From NCBI GenBank assembly GCA_001584585.1, contig LSYV01000002.1, positions 3,633,828-3,697,827 of the forward strand: a stretch of 64,000 bases of DNA, in the 5' to 3' direction. Source of the DNA: Gonium pectorale (Eukaryota; Chlorophyta; Chlorophyceae; Chlamydomonadales; Volvocaceae). This document shows, piece after piece, positions 54,989 through 64,000 of this stretch (its first letter is position 1; every line of letters starts with the position of its first letter). The position numbers and the translations under genes are program-made. The notes below the pieces were generated by a model, which was not told the origin of the DNA, did no database searches, and worked only from the letters and a program-made list of their open reading frames with translations.

Positions 54989-55842
54989 CCGCTGGCGTGC
55001 CGGGTGTGGCGGGCGAGCGGTCGGGGCCGCGACTCCGGCGGGCGACGGCGGTTGTGACCAACAAGAAGTGCAGGGGCTGAGATCTTCGTACGTAATGCGG
55101 CGTTGCGTCCACCAGACGTGGACGCCGAGCGCGGTTGGCGGTTAGCGGTTGCGGTTAGTCTGTCAGCACTTGTGCACAGTTTCTAGGCATGGATGAGATC
55201 GCTGTTGTATTGCATTCGTGTGTCATGTATGCGTGGCGGAGTGCAGAAAACAGGTCTGAAAGGTAGCTAGCAAAGGCATCTTGCGTTCCTGTGTGTGCGT
55301 GATTGCTCTCGTCGTTGCGCTCGATCGACCATCATTGCAGGCAGGATGTAGGCAGGCCTTGCCGCGTTTGCGCCGCTAGCCGCGCCGTCCATGGGCGCTG
55401 CGACGACACTGCCCTGGGCCATGGCGCAACGCAGCGGTGCGGCGCCGTACAGTTCCCGTGATCGCACTGAGACACACATGGGGTATGCGGGACTGCGGGA
55501 GTGCGCGTTTTTGTCATGTGGATCTTGCCAGCTGCCGCGAGATGCCGTGAGGTGGCAGTACGGCCCGTACCTTCAGTACGGTCTGTTCAGGGTTGACATC
55601 CAGCGCCGAAGAGTAAGGGTTGCTCGGCGTGAGGGATGTTGAGACAGGGGGCCTAGTGCCTCGTGCGAGTTAGTCAATGCCCGCAGCGGGGTGCAACCAC
55701 CTGGCTGGGACATGCAGCAGATGTAGCGACATGCGTCGGACGCGTACTGCCGGAATGCCCATGTAGAGCAGGTTTGTTGTCACCCCAACGGGTGTGTATT
55801 AAGAGTCCGTGCACGGTCATTTGCCAGTCAATCAACCACCCA

Positions 55843-55847
55843 TGTAA
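55843..55847 (+). promoter_or_regulatory. Candidate TGTAA poly(A) signal of the EF-hand-like gene
   Basis: First TGTAA seen downstream, 855 bp after the stop codon at 54986-54988. Confidence 0.5.
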
Positions 55848-56324
55848 TGCCTTGCGAGGTCGGGTGTCTACTCGTGCTCCGCCCGGCAGGCCCTGCAGCA
55901 TCACTCTGACCATACCCTGCGTTTGGGTGACGTGTACGGCGCAAACCCCGTTCATGCAAGGGTGCTGCTGTATCGGCCACCGGATGCTGACGCAACCCGC
56001 CATTCTAGGCTTGCGCTGACGGCCTGCCTGGGAGAATGGAGGGGCGATCCGTTTCGGAACATGTGCAGCGCAAGCGCGTGTTGGGGACTGCCGCCGCAGC
56101 CCAGCCCAGCTTAGGCTTCGACCCCGCCAAGTTGGGGGAGGCACGCAAGTGCGTCTTGAGGACTGCAGGCGCAACCGGACAGCCCAGCATGGCCCTGTTA
56201 TGTAAGGCAACGTCCTTAGTGCTGAGCGGTTGAGCGGTACGGACATGACGGTGGCGGCCAGCGGCCAGAGGCATCGAGTAGCCACTGAACTGTTCCATTC
56301 CCAAGGTGCACATAACTATAGGCA

Positions 56325-56332
56325 TATATAAA
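56325..56332 (+). promoter_or_regulatory. TATA box, probably of the VHL-nuclease gene
   Basis: TATATAAA 253 bp upstream of the proposed ATG at 56585, in a locally AT-rich stretch following a GC-rich region. Transcription would begin around 56355-56365. Confidence 0.55.
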
Positions 56333-56584
56333 CACTGTACGCTTGCTCCGTCCGTTAGTGCCCGTCGAAGAGCTGCCGCTGTTTTGGCGCCACGCCGACA
56401 GGTCCCGAGTGACGGCATTGTGTATCAGCGGCGCATTGCGGGATTACTTCAAAGCCATAGTCCATAAGCGACGTCCGCTGGACTGCCAACGAAGAACAGG
56501 AAGTCAGCGAGTCAGCGTGAAACCCTAGTGCTCTCCTCTACTCGTGTCTCGTGCCATTCTTCAAGGCCAAGCGCTGCAGTGACT

Positions 56585-59500
56585 ATGTCTAGTGAGTGTT
56601 TTTCATTAGCGCTCGCGCACCAGCAGTCAGCCCGCGTCCCGCCATCGCGCAACAGTCGAATGCGCGCAGGCCCTTATCTGTGCTGGCATCACGACTAAAC
56701 GCAACAGTAGTTAACTTGACCATTTGGCGCAAGTCGCCTGAACTTTCTGAGCCAACACGCCACGATACTCTCCTACACCCCCAGGATCGCTCGGCGGCCT
56801 CCGCTGGCCGCATCCCCGCTGCCAAGCACGTGCCCACGGACCCCTACACGTCCCAGCCCCATGCCTGGCTCGCTGCGATGCGACACGCAGCCCGGGCCAC
56901 CTGCCGAACGCTCCCGCAGCGCGCGGCGCAGGACCCCAAGCGTCACCCGCGCCGCCACCCCAACCCCACAGCGGCCCCACGACCTCCATCCCCCCCTCCT
57001 CCTCCGCCGACCCGGGGCCTCGCCTCCATGGCTCCCCCATACGCTGGTCCCGCCGGGCGGCGCTGCTGGGAATGCCGCTCTGCGGGCTGGGTCTCGGACC
57101 GCTGCCCACCTCCGCCTTTCCCGCCGTCTCCTCGGCCCGACCGCTGCGCTCCCTGGGCTGGCGGGTGCCCTGCGAGATGACGGTACTGAACGACCTGGAC
57201 CGCCCGCTCAAGCTGTACTGGTGGGGTCGCAGCGGTTGCCGTCGCTGGGGGGGAAGGACGGGGACCACAGAGGTGGTGCCGTGGCGGCGTGTGGCAGCGG
57301 GGGGGGGGTCCCGAGCGTGTGTCAGGACGGGTGAGGGCTGGGGGAGGGTCAAAGGACAGCCGCAACGGGACGCTGCTGCTGCTACGCGTCAGAGACTGGG
57401 CGCCACAGGGAGCATGTTGCCCCCTGGAACGTTATCCACGAAAGAACGGGCGAACGAACGAACGAACGAACGTGCCCTTTACTCCTGCGTCAGCCAGTTG
57501 GCACGGAGCGCGGGGTGCGGCGCAGCGCGGGGCACCACCGCGTGTGCGTGAACGGGTGCGACCACCACCACCACCCCCACGGCGGCGGCGGCCGCGGCGG
57601 CGGCGCCTCACAAGGTTGCGCCGGGACACGGAGGCGCGCCAGGCAGTCGGTGTCGGCCAGGCCCCAAGCGCCCAAAGGCCAGCAACGGCCGCTGTCACCT
57701 CAGCTACCACCTCCGCTGCCGCCTCCGCATCCCCTCCGCCCACCACAGGCTTAACTACGACGGCGACCCCGAGAGCTTCGGCCTGCTGGGCCCCGGCTCC
57801 AGCTTCACGGTGCACACGTTTGAGTCGCACGCGTGGCGGTTCGTGGACTCGGCATCCGGCGCCACGCTGGCGGAGCACGTGGCGGGCGCGGGGCAGCAGG
57901 TGGTGCGCCTGGCGACAAAGGCGGCGGCTGCAGCTGGTGCCGGCGGCGCCGCTGCCGCTGGGGAGGGAGGCGTGTCGTACACTTACACGACGGCAGCGCC
58001 GGACTCGGCGGCCGCGCAGCAGCACTTGCAGCAGCCATCGCCGGGCGGCGGGGGCGGGCGCGATGTGACGGAGGGCGTGGCGGCGGGACCGCCGGAGGCG
58101 GCGGCTGGCGAAGCGCAATCGTTGTCGGAGGCGTCGGAGTGGAGCCCGGAGCCGTCGGCGGCGGTGGCGGATGCGTCTCGCGAGGGTTTTGACGGCCTGG
58201 GCAACGACGAGGCGCAGTACACCCTGGCGCAGGTGGGAGCGGTGCGGTGCGGTGCGGTGCAAGGTGGGGGTGGGATGGGGCGGGTAGTGGTCGGGATGCG
58301 AGCGGGTACGCTGCAGCGCAGGACGCCGGGCCTGCCGTGTGGGGCCCATAGATGAGCCCGCATGGTCGTGGAGGGGTCCCCTCCCGCGCGGTCGCCTCTC
58401 GCTTTCCTTGCCTAGCGCCGGGACCTTGGCCCTCCTGCCCTCTCCATCCCCCATGCCATCTCACTCCTCTCCCCCATACCATCTCAGCCCGCCCCAGCCC
58501 GACCCGATCCCTGCCCGCCCCACCCGTGGCAGTCCCACGCCACCCCACCCCTCGCGCCACCCTTACCTAACCCACCCCCCGCGCCCCCGCTCCCCTCCCC
58601 GGCTGCGGGATGATACGCGGCCCCGGCCTCGCTTATCGAGGGTGCACTCAAACCTTCAAATCTCCCCTCTCGCCCCCGCAGCTCCGCGAGATCAGCATCT
58701 ACCCCGGCGGCGGCACGGTGCTGCTGTCGCTGCCCGCCTCGCCGCTGGCCGCCCCACTAGAGGTGTCGCTGGCGGGCCCCGAGGCGCTCAGCCTGGTGGC
58801 GGCCACCGGGTCGCTGGAACAGCGGAGGCCCTCCACGCTGGGCACCTGGAGCCGCTCGCTGCTGGTGGGGCGGGGCGTGGGGGGGGGCCCTGGTGCGGCT
58901 GGGGGCGGGGGGAAGTGTGTGGGTGTGCCGTACCGTGTGGGGAGCATCGCTTGCGTGAGCCCCCCGGGGCATGGCGTCTGCGGCGTGGTGGAGCGGCGGC
59001 GGCGGAAGTGGGGAGGGGGTTGCAATGCGCGTCAAGACCGTGAGCTGCTGCCGCGCCTTAGGGGCCATCGCCGCCAATGCCTCCACCGCCGGCCCGTTGC
59101 CGCTGCCCTCCCTTCCTCCATTCCGCCCTCCATCCACAGGCGGCGGGAGTGGAGCTGCGGCGCGTGTGCATCACTCGGGTGGTGGACGGCATCTACTACT
59201 GGTGAGCCCACCCCGCCTGACCCGGGGCCCCTCACCGTGCCGTCCGCAGCTACATGCCGTACGTGCCGTACATGCCCGGCGCCACACGCCCCTGGCGCCT
59301 GGGGCCTCCTGTGGTCCCTTCTTCCGACCCGGCCGTGCGGTGGCTCGGCGCGCCATCACCTTGCGTGCCCACATACGACATACCCACCCGCTCACCCTCC
59401 CCCCCTCCCCCGCGCCGCCGCCTCAGCCGGCTGGTGTTGTCCCGCCCCGACTCGTCGCTCACCTCCCTGGACGCCACCCCGGGAGACTCGCTGTCGCTGG

Positions 59501-60512
59501 CGATGGAGCTGGGCCGCCCCATATACGTCTCCAACGAGGTGGCCAGGTGCGGAGGCCTGGCGGGTGGAAGGGGTCGGGCGGCGGGCGGGGTGGAAGGGAC
59601 TGGGCGGCGGGCGGGGTGGAAGGGACCGGGCGGCGGGCGGGGGGGAAGGGACCGGGCGGCGGGCGGGGTGGAAGGGACTGGGCGGCGGGGCGGGGTGGAA
59701 GGGACTGGGCGGCGGGCGGGGTGGAAGGGACCGGGCGGCGGGCGGGGGGGGTGATGGGAGGGGGGCGAACGCGCGGGTATGGTGGGTGCGGGTATGCGGG
59801 GTGCGGGGGGTGGTCTGGTGGGCGGGCAGGTGGCTACGTGTGAGGGGCCGAGGGGCAGGTAGGGGTGGAGGGCGGGCTGGAGGTGGTAAGGGACATCAGC
59901 ACGTGACCCGGGTGGCCGGGTGGGAGGGTCATGGGGGGGAGGGACCATGAAAGCATCGCGCCGGGGGGCCTTGGGGCCATGCCGCACCGCCCACTTGGTT
60001 ACGTGAAAGGAAGGGAGGGCGGAATCTGTTCTGAGGGAGGGCGTTGGTTACGTGAAAGGAAGGGAGGGCTGAATCCGCATGCCTGGGCGCCGGAATGCGT
60101 GAGGTGGGTGGATGGGTGGATTCGTGTGCTCTCTGCCACCTTGTTCGCCCTCCCGCCCTTCCGCCCACCCTTCATTAACCTACCCCCCCTCCCGCCCTTC
60201 CGCCCCCTCCCTACCCCCCCTCCCTACGCCCACCCTGCCACTTGCCCCTCCCCCGCCCTTCCGCCCACCCTGCCCCACCCTGCCCCACCCTGCCCCACCC
60301 CGGCCCCCAGGGTGCACCAGTCCGTGTTTGACATCTTTAACCGCCGCCGCGAGGCCATGCAGGCGGCCGCGGAGGCGGGCACGCTGGACGAGGCGGCGGA
60401 GGCGGCGGCGGACCGCGAGGCGCAGGAGGCGCTGGACGCCGTCACGCGGGGTCTGCCCTCCGCGCCGCGGCCGGTGCGGGCGCTGGAGGTGGACCGGGCG
60501 CTGGAGGCCTAG
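56585..60512 (+). CDS. VHL beta-domain / DUF151 bifunctional nuclease fusion
   Basis: Exons: 56585-56591 (tentative), 56785-57220, 57749-58232, 58682-58864, 59140-59201, 59427-59546 and 60311-60512; 497 aa. The N-terminal 120 residues are Pro/Ser/Ala/Arg-rich, plastid-like, ending in SRRAALLGMPLCGLGLG, which resembles a twin-arginine luminal signal. Residues about 130-210 match the pVHL beta domain: MTVLNDLDRPLKLYWLNYDG, LLGPGSSFTVHTFESHAW and RFVDSASG. After a low-complexity linker, residues about 310-430 match DUF151 (bifunctional DNase/RNase): ISIYPGGGTVLLSLP, EALSLVAATGS, RRPSTLGTWSRSLL, GVELRRVCITRVVDGIYYCR and DSLSLAMELGRPIYVSNEVA. A charged helix (VHQSVFDIFNRRREAMQ) ends the protein. 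No VHL alpha (elongin-binding) domain is present. Phases run through all junctions, so this reads as one gene. The first exon, and therefore the start, is least certain; ATG 57072 is the alternative. Confidence 0.78.
57451..57472 (+). repeat. (CGAA)n microsatellite in VHL-nuclease intron
   Basis: About five and a half tandem CGAA units in the intron between the first two VHL exons. Confidence 0.85.
59563..59744 (+). repeat. 26-bp minisatellite, about seven units
   Basis: Head-to-tail G-rich units of 26 bp, each with GGTGGAAGGGAC followed by GGGCGGCGGGCGG, with single-base variants and one indel. It starts 16 bp after the donor of the exon ending at 59546. Confidence 0.9.
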
Positions 60513-62781
60513 GTGGGCAGGGGCCCGCCTGTTCAGCGAGGAAAGGGTGGCGGGGGCCGCAGAGGTGCGGAGGCAGGAGGCGGCAGCAGTGGACTCATTC
60601 TGGACGGCTCCCGGCCGGGCCTCCCGGGTGCGTTGGGCAGGAATTCAGGCTCGATGGGGCTGGAGGCATGAGTTGAGGAGTTGCTGGAGGCATGAAGAAG
60701 ACACACGGCATCCGATGCTTGTGTGACAGGGGGTGGGCTCGTGTAGGGTTGTGGGCTTGCTAAAGCTCTTGTGTCGTGTCACGGGCGCTTGCTCGCTCGG
60801 GCGAGGGAGGGCAGGGCCAAGTACCGGGTGTTCGCCCTTGCTTGGCCCCCTGCAAGCACGGTACTGGGTTCGGGCTCTCGGGCCCTCCGGTGCGCGTCCG
60901 TGCGCCCCGTGCCAGCGCAGTGTTGGCAGACGGGGGCCACCAGAGGGGGCCACCAGAGGGGGCCACCAATCGCGGAGTGGCGATGTGGCGATGTGGGTGC
61001 CTATGTGGGGGAACACCGGGCGGCCCCCCCCCGCCCCTGTGCGCCCAGGCGCCTGTGCCCCTCATGCCGGGACCCGCTTGCCGCGTTGCCGCCCGGTACG
61101 GTCATCAGGCGTCGCTGCTCCCCGCCTCTCCTGCTCCAGACATGGACCATGACCTATGGCCTACGCCTCGTCTTCTTTGTTCGCTTCCATCGCATGCGCG
61201 TGTTAATCAGCGGACCGCGCAGTGGGGCGGACCGTGAGCCGGGGGAGCTGGTGCCGCATCTCTGGGAGCATGCACCCTGGCACGCATGCGGCGAGGGGAT
61301 GCGCTTGCGCTGCGTTTGGGGTGATTCCCCGGTCGCCGCAGCGACTGCCCTGCGGCGCCCGGGGGCGCGGGTGGGGCATCCACGCAGGTGTGTGCGGTGG
61401 GATCCATGGCGCAAGTCTGACCAGCATCACACGGCATAAAACCCTCGGCGTCTTGAGCCTGACAGGAGAATTCGCACTCGCAAGAGGTTGGGTGTTGGGT
61501 GGCGCTCACTCGGTTGGGGGGGGGGGGCGACACGCAGCTGCTTTCATTCATTTCATGACCCATTGGCTTTCATACATGACGGGTTGACCGGGTTGTGTTT
61601 GAACTCACGGCCCCCTTGTTGCGGCTGCCAATAGGGCATCCATTGGAAAGCAGACGTGACCCCGCAAGCACCGTCGTTGTGTGGCAGGGCTGTTGCTGTG
61701 ACTCACAGCTGTGTACCATATCTGACCCATGGGTCGGCGCCTGCTGTCCGGTGGTGTAGCCTATGTACATTACATCGCCTGCCATTGTTGTGCCGTCAGC
61801 TTTGCATTATACTGTGACATTTGCCTGCTGTAGATTATGCAACGTGTACCGTACATTGTACGATAACCGACACCCATTACCGTTACTTGTATGTTGCGGC
61901 TGTATAAGTTGAGGGCGCATGGAGCTATAGATTGTGTGGTACTATCAATAATGCGCGCAATGAAGCGTAGTTTGCTGGTTTGTATCTTCCTGCTGCTTCC
62001 TGCCGGGCACATATCCGTGCTTTTACGGCTGTACATCGCTGCACACATTGGTCGGTTGTACGTCTCGGCGACGGATTTGATGCAGTGGGCTCCGCCATAC
62101 GGTGTTGCGCAAAATGCGATGCGACACATGCACGCGTGCCGCCTGCCTACGCCTGGTAACAGACTTCTTGGCAGCGCACAGTCTGCCCGTCCATCCGCAA
62201 GTCATCAGCCTTCCTGCTTGCGGGTACCCCGCCCTCCTTCCAGTAACGTACCCGCCTCAACGCGCAGCATGCAATGCCGTACCGTAGCGTACGGATCGTG
62301 CCCCGCCTGTCCGCAGCCACGCTGCAGGCCTGCACATAGCTGGGCACTGCATGCGAAAAAGCCCGCGGCCTCAAGACAGCCTCAGCTCACGGCCTGCTGT
62401 AGATAGCGCAGCGATGCTATCCCCGTGTCTGGTTCTCCTTTTTGCTATCTAGCTCTTAGATCTTGGATCCGAGGTGCGGCAGGGAGCTCCCCGGGGCATT
62501 TGGAGTCGGCCCAGCAGCCAGCGGCATGGCCGCCCGCGCCGCACCTGCATCCGCGGCGCCGCCAGGATGCCTGCATTGCAGGATCGAGAGTACCACGCAG
62601 CTGTCACAGATGCACGGCCGCAGCCAGCTCTCCCACAACACCAACACTGCCGCCAACGCCGCCATCGCCGACGCGCTCAGCAAACCACGCCGTTAAACCC
62701 AAGATCACCCATCTAAGGGTCCCATTTGTAGCGTGCCAGCTGCTTCGCCGCCGTCAGCCGCCGCACCATTGCATCACCGAC
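60513..62781. other. Convergent intergenic region, 3' flanks of the VHL-nuclease and aldo/keto reductase genes
   Basis: No gene supported. A 13-bp tandem repeat (GGGGGCCACCAGA, three units) lies at 60932-60970. A minus-strand TGTAA occurs at 61770-61774, about 1 kb after the reductase stop. From 61740 to 62120 the sequence is AT-richer. The frame starting at 61951 has a hydrophobic N-terminus but codon use unlike the other genes, and was not called. Confidence 0.55.
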
Positions 62782-63516
62782 TTACTCGTCCCACAGGTCC
62801 TGCAGGGTGCGGTACGGCCCCTGGGGGCTGATGAAGAAGCCGCCGTCCACCATGCGGTGCTGGTACTCGAGGCTGCACAGCTTGTCGTACAGATCCGCGG
62901 GGATCTCCCAGTCAAACACGTCCAGGTTTGACCGGATGCGCCCGGGTTGCACCGACTTGGGCAGCACGCTGGTGCCCCGCTGCACCGCCCAGCGGATCAG
63001 GACCTGCACGTACGGCCGCACGGTCGTACGACCATATGCCGTACGCGGCAACGCGGGCGAGGTGTCAAGCGCTGAAGTGTGTGGTAGCAGTGGTGGGATG
63101 GAGGGCGAGGTCGGGTGTGATGTGTGTGGCTGCTGAGGGTGCCAACGGTCCCGTTAGTTAGACTCCACCCAGCCCCGACAGCCCCTCACGAACACACACC
63201 CCAAGCACCAGCTCTCTACGTACGCCTGGCGCTCCTCCCACCCCGGCCCATCGCACCCCACCCACCCCGTCACACGCCCTTCACCCCCCCACCCCCCCGC
63301 CATACACACACACACACACACCTGCGCGGGGCTCTTGCCCAGAGCCTGCGCCGCCTGCGCCACGACCTCGTCCTTGAGCGGGCTGCGTACCGTCGCCTCG
63401 TCGCGCTTGGTGATGGCGGCGCTGTCGGGCGAGCCCAGCGGCGAGTAGGCGGTCAGGTGGATGCCGCGATCCGCCGCCCAGCGCCGCAGCGCGTCGTTGC
63501 GCCAGTAGGGGTGCGC
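62782..63516 (-). CDS. Aldo/keto reductase (C-terminal part; 5' end outside window)
   Basis: NADPH-dependent carbonyl reductase of the AKR superfamily, cytosolic by default. Two exons are clear on the minus strand: 63516-63322 and 63003-62782 (stop TAA 62782-62784). The first carries HPYWRNDALRRWAADRGIHL, then TAYSPLGSPDSA (the conserved YSPLG strand) and KDEVVAQAAQALGKSPAQ. The second carries VLIRWAVQRGTSVLPKSV, the NADP-binding IPKS-type motif, followed by RIRSNLDVFDWEIP and a C-terminal loop ending LQDLWDE. These cover roughly the last 140 of about 310-320 residues. The catalytic Asp/Tyr/Lys/His part must lie upstream, beyond base 64000; 63517-64000 looks like intron. The exact acceptor of the first exon is uncertain (GGTGGAG/GCG chosen). 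Subfamily and substrate cannot be told. Confidence 0.87.
63303..63321 (+). repeat. (CA)n microsatellite at an exon donor
   Basis: About nine CA dinucleotides. On the coding strand it is the GTGTGTGT run that forms the donor of the aldo/keto reductase exon ending at 63322. Confidence 0.9.
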
Positions 63517-63522
63517 CTCCAC

Positions 63523-64000
63523 CGTGGGGGGGGGGGCGGTGGGGGGAGGGCCGGCGAGGGGTGCGGGTGGGGTGCGGGTGGGGGTCGCCGGCCGAGGGGA
63601 GGAGGGACGTGAGGAGGAGGTCATTAGATTGGAGGCGTAGAGAGGCCAAAAGAATGAAGGAGACGGATTTGGAGGCGGCGGCGACCGGGAGGAGTAGGCC
63701 GCTGGCGGCGAGTTTGAGGGGAAGTGGAAGGAGCTGAGGGACGCGGCGCGACGCGCGGCGCCGAGGCACCGTAGGGCTAAGGGTTGAAAGGGCTAATGGC
63801 GGAAGGGGATGCGAGAACGGAGTGCCGTGTTCAAGGCGCTGGGGAAGCGGGGGCAGATGAGCCGGTGCTTTCGGGGGGGGGGGGCGGAACGGGTAACCTC
63901 GGCCAGGTGACATGATGCATGCGCGGCCCTCCTCGTGCGGCCCAGTGCCCGCCGCACCACGCCGCCCGCCACAAAAGATACGTTCCGCCGCCCAGCCGCC
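63523..64000. other. Probable aldo/keto reductase intron at the window edge
   Basis: G-rich on plus (C-rich on the coding strand), with homopolymer runs and no recognisable AKR exon. Read as intron upstream of the exon starting at 63516. Confidence 0.5.

Larger units (their letters stand above)
54989..56584. other. 3' UTR of the EF-hand-like gene and promoter of the VHL-nuclease gene
   Basis: No coding exon supported. TGTAA at 55843-55847 and TATATAAA at 56325-56332 suggest that the boundary between the two transcription units lies between them. 55210-55265 resembles the GT-rich segment at 13638-13732. Confidence 0.6.

Noticed and set aside
57220..57232. Donor at TGGG/GTCGC for the first VHL exon
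   Set aside because: Leaves the wrong phase. TACTG/GTGGGG gives YWLNYDGDP, matching pVHL VWLNFDGEP.
57432..58454. 340-codon minus-strand frame
   Set aside because: Antisense to the VHL exon; arginine-rich shadow composition.
61951..62406. Frame with a signal-peptide-like N-terminus (MKRSLLVCIFLLLPAGH)
   Set aside because: Codon use is not GC3-rich like the real genes, the remainder is low complexity, and no family is recognised.

Overview
This is nuclear DNA of a green alga of the Chlamydomonas/volvocine group. The evidence is extreme GC richness at third codon positions, genes split by many short GT-AG introns, Ala/Gly/Gln-rich low-complexity inserts inside exons, TGTAA polyadenylation signals, and plastid transit peptides. 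TOC75, squalene synthase and a plastid-targeted phosphoglucose isomerase lie within 42 kb; from memory (unchecked) their Chlamydomonas reinhardtii orthologues are close neighbours on chromosome 3, so the window is probably a syntenic segment of a close relative. All gene models are hand-spliced from splice sites, phase and protein similarity. The long uninterrupted frames on opposite strands are mostly GC-driven shadows.

Layout. 320-4799 (-): TOC75 preprotein translocase channel, 3' part outside the window. 5160-11132 (+): squalene synthase, head-to-head with TOC75 across about 360 bp. 12632-14151 (+): alpha/gamma-adaptin-binding (p34/AAGAB-like) protein. 16076-19890 (-), 20343-24493 (+) and 25791-29237 (+): three paralogous secreted or Golgi GT92-like glycosyltransferases, the first two divergent. 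30348-33962 (+): secreted protein with two FAS1 domains. 35552-42364 (-): phosphoglucose isomerase with transit peptide, 14 coding exons. 43302-44762 (-): 101-aa orphan. 45467-47513 (-): TSPO/MBR membrane protein. 48482-54988 (+): about 1.8-kilo-residue EF-hand-like, RPxSA-repeat protein interrupted by a 519-bp assembly gap. 56585-60512 (+): fusion of a VHL beta domain with a DUF151 bifunctional-nuclease domain. 62782-63516 (-): 3' part of an aldo/keto reductase that continues past the right edge.

The genes do not form an operon-like pathway. Plastid functions (TOC75, PGI and perhaps the VHL-nuclease fusion) are interspersed with endomembrane ones (squalene synthase at the ER, the glycosyltransferases, FAS1, the adaptor-binding protein, TSPO). 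The most unusual items are the VHL-nuclease fusion, whose hydroxyproline-pocket residues are largely retained, and the glycosyltransferase triplet, whose DxD exon looks homogenised. Introns carry at least two dispersed short repeat families shared between unrelated genes, and a 62-bp perfect inverted repeat between two introns of the squalene synthase gene.
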